From contig CAWDVA010000007.1 in assembly GCA_963805645.1 (NCBI GenBank), positions 496,001 through 560,000 of the forward strand: 64,000 nt of DNA. The letters run 5' to 3'. Of the stretch, positions 22,717 through 30,472 are shown piece after piece. The notes beneath the pieces are model-generated. The model saw only the letters and a program-made list of their open reading frames with translations, did no database searches and had not been told where the DNA came from. The stretch is from CAVXEH01 sp963805645. Lineage in GTDB: Bacteria > Chloroflexota > Limnocylindria > QHBO01. The position numbers and the translations under genes are program-made. Every line of letters begins with the position of its first letter. Within the stretch, counting starts at the first letter, position 1.

Positions 22717-23207
22717 GAGGCAGGGGCCTCGAGCTCGATCAGGACCTGGCCGTATTCGACCGCCTCGCCGGTCTCCGTGACCAGGTTGCGGACGACGCCC
22801 GAGCGGGGAGCGCGCACGTCGTGCCGCACGCCAAGGACGTCGACGTGGCCAAGCGAGTCGCCCTTCTGCACGGGTATCCCGGGACCCAGCCCGTCCCCGT
22901 AGATGAAGTAGCCCACTGCCGGGGCCCGGACGGCCTGTGTCGGCGATGCCGGCGTCTCCGGCTGGCTCGCCGATGCCGCGCGGTCCTGCGTCGCCCCGCC
23001 GGCGGGCGACGCTGCCTCGACGGCCGCCGCGGTGCTCGAAGGCGTGCGGGTCGTGGCCTCGCCGCCGCGGGCCAGCCGCAGGCGCAGGCCGCCCCGGCGC
23101 ACCTCGATCTCGCCGAGCCCGTGGCGCTCGAGCCGCTCTCGCAGGTCGGGTATCAGGTCGCGCGCTGCCAGCTCGATGCCGGCCAGCTCATCGCTCGTGT
23201 CGGTCAT
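22713..23207 (-). CDS. BCCP-like protein lacking the biotinyl lysine (BADC-like)
   Basis: The 164-residue protein has the same plan as the AccB at 18055: an N-terminal helix (about 8-48, LIPDLRERLERHGLGEIEVR), an Ala/Thr/Pro linker, and a C-terminal biotinyl/lipoyl-type barrel (about 92-162). Where AccB has E-A-M-K-L, this protein has D-V-L-G-V, with G126 at the acceptor position, so it cannot carry biotin. It overlaps accA and fabD, so it is made together with ACC. Plants have similar biotin-less BCCP homologues (BADC) that occupy BCCP places and slow ACC; a comparable structural or inhibitory role here is inference. Confidence 0.8.
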   Translation of the reverse strand: MTDTSDELAGIELAARDLIPDLRERLERHGLGEIEVRRGGLRLRLARGGEATTRTPSSTAAAVEAASPAGGATQDRAASASQPETPASPTQAVRAPAVGYFIYGDGLGPGIPVQKGDSLGHVDVLGVRHDVRAPRSGVVRNLVTETGEAVEYGQVLIELEAPAS

Positions 23208-24232
23208 CCACCTTCCTCGTCATCGCTGCCAACCTCGCCGGATGGCCAGATCTCGCTCCACCGGGGCCGTCGCGGCACCCCGGGGAGCCGCAGGAGCCGA
23301 CCCAGGCGGCGCTGCAGCGACGGGGGCTCGGCTGGCGCCCCGGCCACCTCACCCAGCTCCTCGTACACGCCAATGCCCCGCAGACGAGCATACCGCGTGC
23401 TGAGGAGCCGATCCGTCCCAACGGCGGCGATCGCCGTCAGCTCCTCGATCAGCGCCGCCTTGATGGTGCGCGCGGTTGCGTCGTGGTCTGCGTGGGCCCC
23501 CTCCCCCGGTTCGGGGAGGATCCGGTCGATGACCCCGAGCTCGAGCTGATCGGCGGCGGTCATGCGCATCGCGGCCGCCGCGGTGGGCGCCGCCTCGGGC
23601 GCGCGCCACAGGATCGCGGCGCAGCCCTCAGGGCTGATCACCGAGTAGACGGCGTTCTCCAGGGCCAGGACCCGATCGCCCACGCCGATGGCGAGCGCAC
23701 CTCCGGACCCGCCCTCGCCCACGATGACGACCACGATCGGCACCTGGAGCCCGGTCATGAGCTTGATGGAGCTGGCGATGGCCTCTGCCTGCCCGCGCTC
23801 CTCGGCCGACGGGCCGGGAAATGCGCCCGCGGTGTCCAGGAACGTGACCACCGGCAGCCCGAGCTTGTCGGCGAGGCGCATCAGCCGCTGGGCCTTGCGG
23901 AATCCCTCCGGATGGGCGGAGCCGAAGTTGCGGAAGATGTTGGAGTCAGTGTCGTTGCCCTTCTGGTGGCCAATGACCATCACCGGGCGCCCATCCAGGA
24001 GCGCCGGCCCACCGACGAGGGCGGAGTCGTCGCGAAAGGCCCGGTCGCCGTGCAGCTCCACGAAGTCGTCGAAGATGCGTGGCACCAGGTCCAGGGTTCG
24101 CGGTCGCTGGGCGTGGCGTGCCAGGCGCACGCGGCTCCAGGCCGCGTCGATCGCCGCCTGGTCGAGCTCCGGGATCGATCCTGGCAGGGTGGCCGCGCCG
24201 GATCCCGGCAGCGCGCCGAAATCTTCGGTCAT
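23204..24232 (-). CDS. accA: Acetyl-CoA carboxylase carboxyltransferase subunit alpha
   Basis: The 342-residue subunit, together with AccD, moves the carboxyl group from biotin to acetyl-CoA. Visible parts are the N-terminal RPRTLDLVPRIFDDFVELHG, the oxyanion strips TFLDTAGAFPGPSAEERGQ and VIVGEGGSGGALAIGV, and ISPEGCAAILWR. The C-terminal about 40 residues are charged and variable. The start overlaps accD (ATGA), the stop overlaps the BCCP-like gene. Confidence 0.95.
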   Translation of the reverse strand: MTEDFGALPGSGAATLPGSIPELDQAAIDAAWSRVRLARHAQRPRTLDLVPRIFDDFVELHGDRAFRDDSALVGGPALLDGRPVMVIGHQKGNDTDSNIFRNFGSAHPEGFRKAQRLMRLADKLGLPVVTFLDTAGAFPGPSAEERGQAEAIASSIKLMTGLQVPIVVVIVGEGGSGGALAIGVGDRVLALENAVYSVISPEGCAAILWRAPEAAPTAAAAMRMTAADQLELGVIDRILPEPGEGAHADHDATARTIKAALIEELTAIAAVGTDRLLSTRYARLRGIGVYEELGEVAGAPAEPPSLQRRLGRLLRLPGVPRRPRWSEIWPSGEVGSDDEEGG

Positions 24233-25248
24233 TGCCGCTCTCCTGCGCCGGTGTGCCCGGCCGCGGACCGGGCGCCTGTCCCGTCGCCGTTCGCGGGCGG
24301 CCCCTCGCTGTCGATCCCGATGGTTTCGCTGACGGCGCCGCCAACGCGCTCCGCGAAGCCGGAGAGCGCCCCGAGCGGGCCCCACGCCTTCGTCAACGTC
24401 TCGTCCCCCGCCTCCTCGGCGACCGCGGCGACCGGCAGGAGCCGCAGCAGGCGGCTCAGGGTGCTCCGCAGCTCCGCCCGGGGAACGACGAGGTCCACGA
24501 GGCCATGCTCGAGGAGGAACTCCGCCGACTGGAATCCGTCCGGGAGCTCCTCTCCCACCGTGCCGCTGGCCACGCGGGCCCCGGCGAAGCCGATGAGCGC
24601 CCTGGGCTCCGCGATGATCGCGTCGCCCAGCGAGGCGAAGCTGGCAAAGACACCGCCGGTTGTCGGATCGGTCAGGACGCTGATGAACGGCACCCCGGCC
24701 TCGTCGAGCCGGACGAGGGGAGCCGTCGTCTTGGCCAGCTGCAGCAACGAGAGCGTCCCTTCCTGCATGCGTGCGCCGCCGGAGGCCGCCACGATGACCG
24801 CGGGGATGCGCTCGGTCAGCGCCCCCTCGAGGCAGCGGGCCACCTTCTCACCCACGACGCTGCCCATCGACCCGCCCATGAATCGAAAGTCGAACAGGCC
24901 GATGGCAATGCGCCGCCCATCCACCGTCCCGGTGCCCCAGACCGCCGCCTCGGCGAGGCCGGTCTTGATCTGTGCCGCCTCGATGCGGTCCGGGTACCGC
25001 TTCTGGTCGACGAAGTGGAGCGGGTCGACGGAGGTCAGCCCCGCATCGCGCTCCACGAAGCTGCCCTCGTCGAGGAGCAGCTCGATCCGTTCGCCGATGC
25101 CCATGCGGAAGTGGTGGGAGCAGGTGGGGCAGACGCGCAGATTGCGCTCGAGCTGGCGGTTGAAGACCTGCTGGTCGCAGCTGGGACACTTGGTCCACGC
25201 ATCCGTTGGTCCCTGCCGGTGCCGGCTGAACGGGAACTTGATGGGCAT
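24229..25248 (-). CDS. accD: Acetyl-CoA carboxylase carboxyltransferase subunit beta
   Basis: The 339-residue subunit carries the N-terminal zinc ribbon KCPSCDQQ and RVCPTCSHHF (C-x2-C-x15-C-x2-C). The crotonase-like core follows, with VVAASGGARMQEG and TDPTTGGVFASFA. The C-terminal about 60 residues are an acidic Gly/Ala tail. It starts 3 bp after the stop of a small membrane protein. With accA, accB and accC it completes the four-part enzyme. Confidence 0.95.
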   Translation of the reverse strand: MPIKFPFSRHRQGPTDAWTKCPSCDQQVFNRQLERNLRVCPTCSHHFRMGIGERIELLLDEGSFVERDAGLTSVDPLHFVDQKRYPDRIEAAQIKTGLAEAAVWGTGTVDGRRIAIGLFDFRFMGGSMGSVVGEKVARCLEGALTERIPAVIVAASGGARMQEGTLSLLQLAKTTAPLVRLDEAGVPFISVLTDPTTGGVFASFASLGDAIIAEPRALIGFAGARVASGTVGEELPDGFQSAEFLLEHGLVDLVVPRAELRSTLSRLLRLLPVAAVAEEAGDETLTKAWGPLGALSGFAERVGGAVSETIGIDSEGPPANGDGTGARSAAGHTGAGERQ

Positions 25249-25251
25249 CGG

Positions 25252-25599
25252 CTAACGACCCGTGATGCGGTGCAGCGGACCCCGACGGTTGCCGCGCCAG
25301 ACGGCGTAGGCGGTCACGCCCACGCCGACCGCGGCCGAGGAGACGGCACCGCTGAGCAGCAGCCAGGCAGGGGGATGGAGCCAGCGCTCGCCGAGCGAGC
25401 GGTGCGGCACCCGGTTCAGGCGAAGCGCCAGGCGCTGCTCGAATCGCGCACCGGCGGGGATGGGTGCCACCGCCGACCGCACGCGCTGCGCCGTGGCGAG
25501 CAGGGGCCGCAGCCCGGGATCGACGGCTGCCGGCGCGCCGTCGACCAGCAGCGCATCGAGCGCGCGATCGAGCCGCTCGGCCGGGGTGCGATCAGACAT
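25252..25599 (-). CDS. Membrane protein next to ECF sigma factor, possible anti-sigma-like partner
   Basis: The 115-residue protein has a cytosolic N-terminal helical part (about 1-75; TPAERLDRALDALLVDG), one transmembrane segment (about 78-100, LLLSGAVSSAAVGVGVTAYAV) and a basic end. This layout, and its place 126 bp downstream of an ECF sigma gene on the same strand, suggest a regulator of that sigma factor. However, no zinc-binding anti-sigma motif (H-x3-C-x2-C) is present. It lies directly before accD. The function is inferred from context only. Confidence 0.55.
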   Translation of the reverse strand: MSDRTPAERLDRALDALLVDGAPAAVDPGLRPLLATAQRVRSAVAPIPAGARFEQRLALRLNRVPHRSLGERWLHPPAWLLLSGAVSSAAVGVGVTAYAVWRGNRRGPLHRITGR

Positions 25600-25684
25600 T
25601 GAGGCTCCTGCTGCGATGGTCGGAGAGGTGGCGGCGCGGACCGCGGGGTACGGACCGGACGACTGCTCATGGTATCCAACACCG

Positions 25685-25698
25685 CGAACCCGGGTTCG
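25685..25698. promoter_or_regulatory. Perfect 14-bp palindrome CGAACCCGGGTTCG
   Basis: The palindrome lies in the 125-bp gap between the ECF sigma gene and the small membrane protein, upstream of accD and the rest of the acc/fab run. It has no loop, so a protein-binding site is more likely than a hairpin. Read on the minus strand, it is preceded by GTAACGAACC, a sequence of ECF -35 flavour, so it may belong to a promoter for the downstream genes. Confidence 0.35.
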
Positions 25699-25724
25699 TT
25701 ACACCGCCGGGCGCCGGGCGCCGC

Positions 25725-26306
25725 TCAGCCGGGGAGCCGCTCCGCCAGGTCGCGCAGGGCGCGATGGAGCAGCACGCGGACGGCACCCTCGGATCGGTCC
25801 AGCACCTGGCCGATCTCACGGGCCGAGAGCCCCTCGGTGAAGCGCAGGATGACGACCTGGCGCCGGTCCTCGGGGAGCTGGGCGAGCGCCTGGCGAACCC
25901 GCCGCAGCTCGTCTGCGCGGACGGTCAGCGCCTCGGGATCGCCTTCGCGCGCGACCGGGTGGACGTCGAGCGCGTCGAGCCGGGTGGTCCGCCGCCGGAA
26001 CCGGCTCCTGTGGCTGTTGGCAATCGTGTTTCGGGCGATCCGCAGCAGCCAGGCCCGGAAGCTGGCGCCGCGGTCGGTGAACGAGCCGATGGCTCGCAGC
26101 GCTGCCAGGAACGTGCGTTCGGTCGCGTCCTCGGCGTCGTGGTGGTCGCCCAGCTGGTAGAACGCGTACGAGTAGACGAGGTCCACGTACCGCTGGTAGA
26201 GCGGCGCGAAGCCGGCGGGATCCGCCTGGGCGGCGGCCACCGCCGCCAGGTCGGGATCCGCGGCAACGGCCACCTCGGCCGGTCGCGGGAGGCGGTCACG
26301 GGTCAC
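25725..26306 (-). CDS. ECF-type RNA polymerase sigma factor
   Basis: The 193-residue protein has region 2 (about 30-105; FAPLYQRYVDLVYSYAFYQL, DAEDATERTFLAAL, SFRAWLLRIARNTIANSHRS). Region 4 follows (about 135-190; LPEDRRQVVILRFTEGLSAREIGQVLDRSEGAVRVLLHRAL). The GTG start overlaps the birA stop (GTGA). A small membrane protein, possibly its partner, is encoded next, then the acc/fab genes. This raises the idea that membrane or lipid stress is linked to fatty-acid synthesis; that is inference. Confidence 0.92.
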   Translation of the reverse strand: MTRDRLPRPAEVAVAADPDLAAVAAAQADPAGFAPLYQRYVDLVYSYAFYQLGDHHDAEDATERTFLAALRAIGSFTDRGASFRAWLLRIARNTIANSHRSRFRRRTTRLDALDVHPVAREGDPEALTVRADELRRVRQALAQLPEDRRQVVILRFTEGLSAREIGQVLDRSEGAVRVLLHRALRDLAERLPG

Positions 26307-27115
26307 GGGATCGGCACCCCCTCGCCCACGCGCACCACTTCGCCGTGCTCCAGGCCCACCACGCCGTCGCGCGTCTCGAGCAGGAGGGTGCCGTCGTCTC
26401 CGATCCCCGCAACCCGCCCCTCAAGCGCGCGCGTGCCCATTGCCACCAGCACCGCTTGGCCGTCCAGCCACGACGCGGCACGGTACGCATCGAGCGGCGA
26501 TGCTCCCGCCTCGAGAGTGGCCACGCCACGGTCGAGCGCCGCCAGGTACGCGGCCAGGAGCACCGCCCGGTCGACCGGCGACCCGGCGAGGTCGCTCAGC
26601 GCAACGGCGCGGCGGGCGATCTCGGCCGGCATGTCGGCACGCGACCAGTTGACGTTCACACCCGTTCCGACCACGGCGCTTCCCAGCCGATCGCCCGCGA
26701 CCGACGTCTCGACCAGGATCCCCGCGACCTTGCGCCCCTGCGGATCGACGACGTCGTTCGGCCACTTCAGGGCAAGGCGTGGCGCTTCGGCGGGCAGCGT
26801 GCGCTCGCAGGCCTCCTTCAGGGCCAGTGCCACGGCAGCGCCAAGCATCCAGGCATCGGCGGCGGCCATCGTCGGGCGCAGGCCCACCGACACCATCAGG
26901 TTCACTCCGGCGGGCGAGCTCCACGTGCGTCCATGCCGCCCGCGGCCGTCCGTCTGCAGGTCGGCGACGACGGCCACGCCGGCTCCCTCGGTGCTGGCCA
27001 GCAGGGCACGGGCCCGGTCGTTCGTCGAGCCGATCGACCGGTGGAACTCGACCGCCCGGCCGATCCGTCGGGCAGGGTCGGCGGCGCCCTCCCAGTACGC
27101 GTTCGTCGTGGTCAT
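26303..27115 (-). CDS. birA: Biotin--[acetyl-CoA-carboxylase] ligase
   Basis: The 270-residue protein activates biotin to biotinyl-AMP and attaches it to the lysine of BCCP. Motifs are HRSIGSTNDRA, the biotin/AMP loop GRGRHGRTW, and LKWPNDVV with KVAGILVE. The C-terminal small barrel ends VVRVGEGVPIP. There is no N-terminal helix-turn-helix, so it is the class I, non-repressor form. ATG 27115 was taken as the start because the sequence before it is low-complexity. It heads the run ending with fabG, which contains its expected substrate AccB. Confidence 0.93.
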   Translation of the reverse strand: MTTTNAYWEGAADPARRIGRAVEFHRSIGSTNDRARALLASTEGAGVAVVADLQTDGRGRHGRTWSSPAGVNLMVSVGLRPTMAAADAWMLGAAVALALKEACERTLPAEAPRLALKWPNDVVDPQGRKVAGILVETSVAGDRLGSAVVGTGVNVNWSRADMPAEIARRAVALSDLAGSPVDRAVLLAAYLAALDRGVATLEAGASPLDAYRAASWLDGQAVLVAMGTRALEGRVAGIGDDGTLLLETRDGVVGLEHGEVVRVGEGVPIP

Positions 27116-27242
27116 GGGCGTGCCTGCCCCTGCTGCGGTCCCGCCGATTCTACCGGGCGAGCCCGGAACGCTCACGCCGGGGGCTCGACCGACCTCGCGG
27201 GTGGGCCGAGGTCCCGAGCCGGTGCGGTACACTCGCCATCCG

Positions 27243-28271
27243 ATGACGACGGCCGCGAGCCCCGCCGACCAGCGTTCCACGGATCCGGTGACGCGCGAGC
27301 GCGTCTTCTCCGGGATCCAGCCCTCGGGCGCCTCGCACCTGGGCAACTACCTGGGCGCCCAGGTCAACTACGTGGCCCTCCAGGATCGATATGACGCGAT
27401 CTACGCGATCGTGGACCTCCATGCGCTCACCACCCAGCACGAGGGCGACCGCCTCAGGCAGCTCAGCCACGAGATGGTCCTGGACCTCCTGGCGGTGGGG
27501 CTCGACCCGGATCGCTGCGCGATCATCCGCCAGTCGGACTTCCCGGAGCACTCGGAGCTGACCTGGATCTTCAACACCGTGGTACCGGTGAGCTGGGTGG
27601 AGCGCACCCCTACCTACAAGGAGAAGCGCGACCAGGGCATCGACAACTCCATGGGCCTCCTCGACTACCCGGTGCTGCAGGCCGCCGACATCGTCATCTA
27701 CAAGGCGAGCCGCGTCCCCATCGGCAAGGACCAGGCGCCGCACCTCGAGCTGTCGCGGGAGATCGTCCGCGCCTTCAACCGGCGGTACGGGCCCATCTTC
27801 CCGGAGCCGCAGCCGGTCTTCACCGACGTGCCGGTGGTGATGGGCACCGATGGCGTCCGAAAGATGAGCAAGAGCGCCGGCAACACCATCCCCATCTTCG
27901 CGGAGCCCGACGAGATTCGTCGCCTGGTGATGAGCATGGTCACCGATCCGCAGCGCATCAAGCGCACGGACCCGGGACGGCCGGAGGTCTGCAACGTCTG
28001 CCAGCTCCACCGCTTCTTCGGCGAGGACTACCTCCAGATCCAGGACGGCGAGCGGACGGCCCGGACCGGGTGCGTCGAGACCAAGCAGCTCCTCACCGAG
28101 CGGATCATCGAGCGCTTCCGGCCGATGCGCCAACGGCGCGCCGAGCTGGCGGCCCATCCTGACTACGTCGAGGAGGTTCTCGCCGCCGGCGCGGCCAAGG
28201 TGCGGCCCATCGTGGAGGCCACGATGGGCGAGGTCCGCGCGGCGGTCGGCATCGGCGCGGGCAGGCGCTGA
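27243..28271 (+). CDS. trpS: Tryptophanyl-tRNA synthetase
   Basis: The 342-residue class I synthetase charges tRNA-Trp. The HIGH-type motif is SHLGNYLGA (about 31-39) and the second motif is KMSKSAGN. Also seen are the dimer and tryptophan-site segments LDYPVLQAADIV and GKDQAPHLELSREI. A TACACT box (27228-27233) ends 9 nt before ATG 27243 and no Shine-Dalgarno is present, so a near-leaderless message is likely. The AI-2E-type gene follows after 11 bp. It is divergent from birA. Confidence 0.96.
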   Translation: MTTAASPADQRSTDPVTRERVFSGIQPSGASHLGNYLGAQVNYVALQDRYDAIYAIVDLHALTTQHEGDRLRQLSHEMVLDLLAVGLDPDRCAIIRQSDFPEHSELTWIFNTVVPVSWVERTPTYKEKRDQGIDNSMGLLDYPVLQAADIVIYKASRVPIGKDQAPHLELSREIVRAFNRRYGPIFPEPQPVFTDVPVVMGTDGVRKMSKSAGNTIPIFAEPDEIRRLVMSMVTDPQRIKRTDPGRPEVCNVCQLHRFFGEDYLQIQDGERTARTGCVETKQLLTERIIERFRPMRQRRAELAAHPDYVEEVLAAGAAKVRPIVEATMGEVRAAVGIGAGRR

Positions 28272-28282
28272 GGAGTTCGCCG

Positions 28283-29614
28283 ATGCTGCCGCCCAACGTC
28301 GAATCCAGCGTCGGCCCACGAGAGCGGCGCTGGCTCCTCGCCTTCCTGGTCCTGGGGAGCGCCTACTTCGCGGTGCTCCTCCTGCAGCAGGGTCTTGCCT
28401 TCTTCGGCGGGTTCAGCTCCATCCTGCTGATCCTTTTCCTGGCGTGGCTGCTTGCCTTCGTCATGTCGCCGTTCGTGCGCGGCCTCTCCGCCGCGGGGCT
28501 CCCGCGAGGCCTGGCAGCCTCCCTCGCGTACGGCGTGGCCCTCATCGCGCTCGGCGCGCTGATCTTCGGCCTCGTGACCGCCATCACCGACCAGGTGCGC
28601 CAGCTCACGGAGAACTTCCCGACGACGGCGGTCCGGATCGAGGGCACGCTGCGCGGCTGGCAGCAGTCGCTCGATCTCGGCCGCTTCGGAATCGACCTGG
28701 TCAAGCTGTTCCAGGACGTCCAGAGCAGCCTGGGCTCGGTCGCCGGCCCGATCCTCGCCCAGGCCCAGGCCATCGCCGGTGCGACCCTGGGCGCCATCGG
28801 CTCCTTCATCCTGGTCCTGATCCTGTCGCTCTACATGGTCATGGACAGCAACCGGATCCTGAGCCGGCTCAACCGGGTCGTGCCGAACCGCTACAAGGAC
28901 GAGCTGGAGATCTTCGAGCGCACCGTCGCCCGCGCATTCGGCGGGTTCCTGCGGGCGCAGCTGGTGCTGATGATCCTCCAGGCGGTGCTGGTGGTCCTGA
29001 TCTGGTCCGTCTTCGGGCTGCCGTACGTGCTCCTGGTGGCGACGCTCTCCGCGCTCGCCATGTTCATCCCCTTCTTCGGTCCGCCGCTCGCCCTGATCCC
29101 GCCCATCCTTGCCGCCTGGATCTACGGGTCCGCGTGGTTCATCCCCATCACCGTCGTCCTGGTCGCGATCCAGACCGTGGCGGTCAACTGGCTCCAGCCG
29201 CGCCTCATGCGTGGCGCCCTTGGCATGCATCCCATCCTCGTGCTCGTCGGACTGCTCGTGGGTGCCCAGGTCGCCGGCGTCTGGGGCGCGCTGTTCGGGA
29301 TCCCGGTCATCGCCGTCCTGAACGTGTTCCTCAACTACTTCCTGTGGAGCGAGGTGCCGAACGTCGCCCTGCCGGACACCGAGCGCCTGGCGCACGTCGG
29401 CGGGGCGACCATGGTCCGGGTCGAGAAGCAGCAGGTCTCCGACGAGACGCACCCGCACATCCACGTGCACCGATCGCTGCGTGGTGACGGCAGCGAGCAG
29501 TTCGAGGTCGTGGTGGACGACGAGGAGCAGCAGGATCAGCCGGATCAGCCGGGCGCCTGGGGGGACGATCCGGGGAGGCCCGACGCCGGGACCGGCGAGC
29601 GGCCGGGCGGCTAG
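28283..29614 (+). CDS. AI-2E family transporter (PerM/YdiK-like permease)
   Basis: The 443-residue protein has seven to eight membrane helices in the AI-2E/PerM arrangement: an N-terminal pair, a long amphipathic central region (about 95-170), then a C-terminal group with FIPFFGPPLALIPPILAAW and the family strip NWLQPRLMRGALGMHPIL. The last 75 residues form a hydrophilic, acidic tail not usual for the family. Members export autoinducer-2 or act as Na+/H+ antiporters, so the substrate is open. GAGGAG precedes ATG 28283. Confidence 0.85.
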   Translation: MLPPNVESSVGPRERRWLLAFLVLGSAYFAVLLLQQGLAFFGGFSSILLILFLAWLLAFVMSPFVRGLSAAGLPRGLAASLAYGVALIALGALIFGLVTAITDQVRQLTENFPTTAVRIEGTLRGWQQSLDLGRFGIDLVKLFQDVQSSLGSVAGPILAQAQAIAGATLGAIGSFILVLILSLYMVMDSNRILSRLNRVVPNRYKDELEIFERTVARAFGGFLRAQLVLMILQAVLVVLIWSVFGLPYVLLVATLSALAMFIPFFGPPLALIPPILAAWIYGSAWFIPITVVLVAIQTVAVNWLQPRLMRGALGMHPILVLVGLLVGAQVAGVWGALFGIPVIAVLNVFLNYFLWSEVPNVALPDTERLAHVGGATMVRVEKQQVSDETHPHIHVHRSLRGDGSEQFEVVVDDEEQQDQPDQPGAWGDDPGRPDAGTGERPGG

Positions 29615-29632
29615 CGCCGAGCACCCCCGCCC

Positions 29633-30472
29633 TCAGGTGCGACGAAGCAGCCGGGGCAGCGCGACGGCCAGACGGCGGCCGCCGTCGGCGGCCTGCCACT
29701 CTTCCACCCCGATGCCGAAGACACGCCGCACGAGGTCCGGTGTCAGGGCCTCCTCGGGCGGGCCGTCGGCGGCGATCCGTCCCGCGTCGAGCACGGACAC
29801 CCGTGGGACGACCGCGGCCATGGCCAGGTCGTGGATCACGGCCACCACGGTGAGGTCGCGCCGCGCGCGGAGGCCATCGATCATCTCGAGCAGGGTCACC
29901 TGGTGCGCGACATCGAGGTGCAGGGTCGGTTCGTCGAGGAGGAGCAGTGCCGGCTGCTGGGCCAGGGCCATGGCCACGCCCACGCGCTGACGCTCGCCAC
30001 CGGAGAGCTCTGCCACGTCACGCCCGGCGAGGGGCAGCAGGTCCGCGTCCACGAGGGCACGCTCGACGGCCTCGGCATCATCGGCGGTCGCGCCGAACCG
30101 CGATCGTGCGTGGGGCAGCCGGCCCATGGCGACCAGCTCGCCGACACGGAAGCCGTCGGGCAGCTCCAGGCTCTGGGGGAGAAGCGCGATCTGCCGCGCC
30201 GCCTCCATCCGGCTCCAGGCAGCCGCCGGCCGCCCGAAGAGCCGCAGGGACCCGGCACTTGGCGCGAGCGTCCCAGCCACCAGCCGCAGGAGGGTGGTCT
30301 TGCCCGAGCCGTTGGTCCCGACCAGCGCCACAAGCTCCCCCGGACGAATGGTCAGGTCGACGCCCCGGAGCACGCTGCGTCGCGGCTCATGCGCCCCGCC
30401 CGCCCCGCGCGCCCCGTAGGCAAAGGCGACTCCGCGCGCCTCCACGATCGGCGCGCCCGACGGCATGCTCAC
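29633..30472 (-). CDS. btuD: Cobalamin ABC transporter, ATP-binding protein
   Basis: The 279-residue ATPase has Walker A GTNGSGKTT, the signature LSGGERQRVGVA, Walker B LLLLDEPTLHLD and the switch histidine VIHDLA, all intact. The FecE/BtuD-type Q-loop region is QIALLPQSLEL. The GTG start overlaps the permease stop (GTGA). It powers B12 uptake with the permease and binding protein encoded upstream; the riboswitch before the first gene supports the substrate. Confidence 0.9.
   Translation of the reverse strand: MSMPSGAPIVEARGVAFAYGARGAGGAHEPRRSVLRGVDLTIRPGELVALVGTNGSGKTTLLRLVAGTLAPSAGSLRLFGRPAAAWSRMEAARQIALLPQSLELPDGFRVGELVAMGRLPHARSRFGATADDAEAVERALVDADLLPLAGRDVAELSGGERQRVGVAMALAQQPALLLLDEPTLHLDVAHQVTLLEMIDGLRARRDLTVVAVIHDLAMAAVVPRVSVLDAGRIAADGPPEEALTPDLVRRVFGIGVEEWQAADGGRRLAVALPRLLRRT

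Noticed and set aside
25464..27242. 935-aa frame continuing upstream of trpS
   Set aside because: The frame before ATG 27243 is antisense to birA and the ECF sigma gene and carries no synthetase features; TrpS homologues start near 27243.
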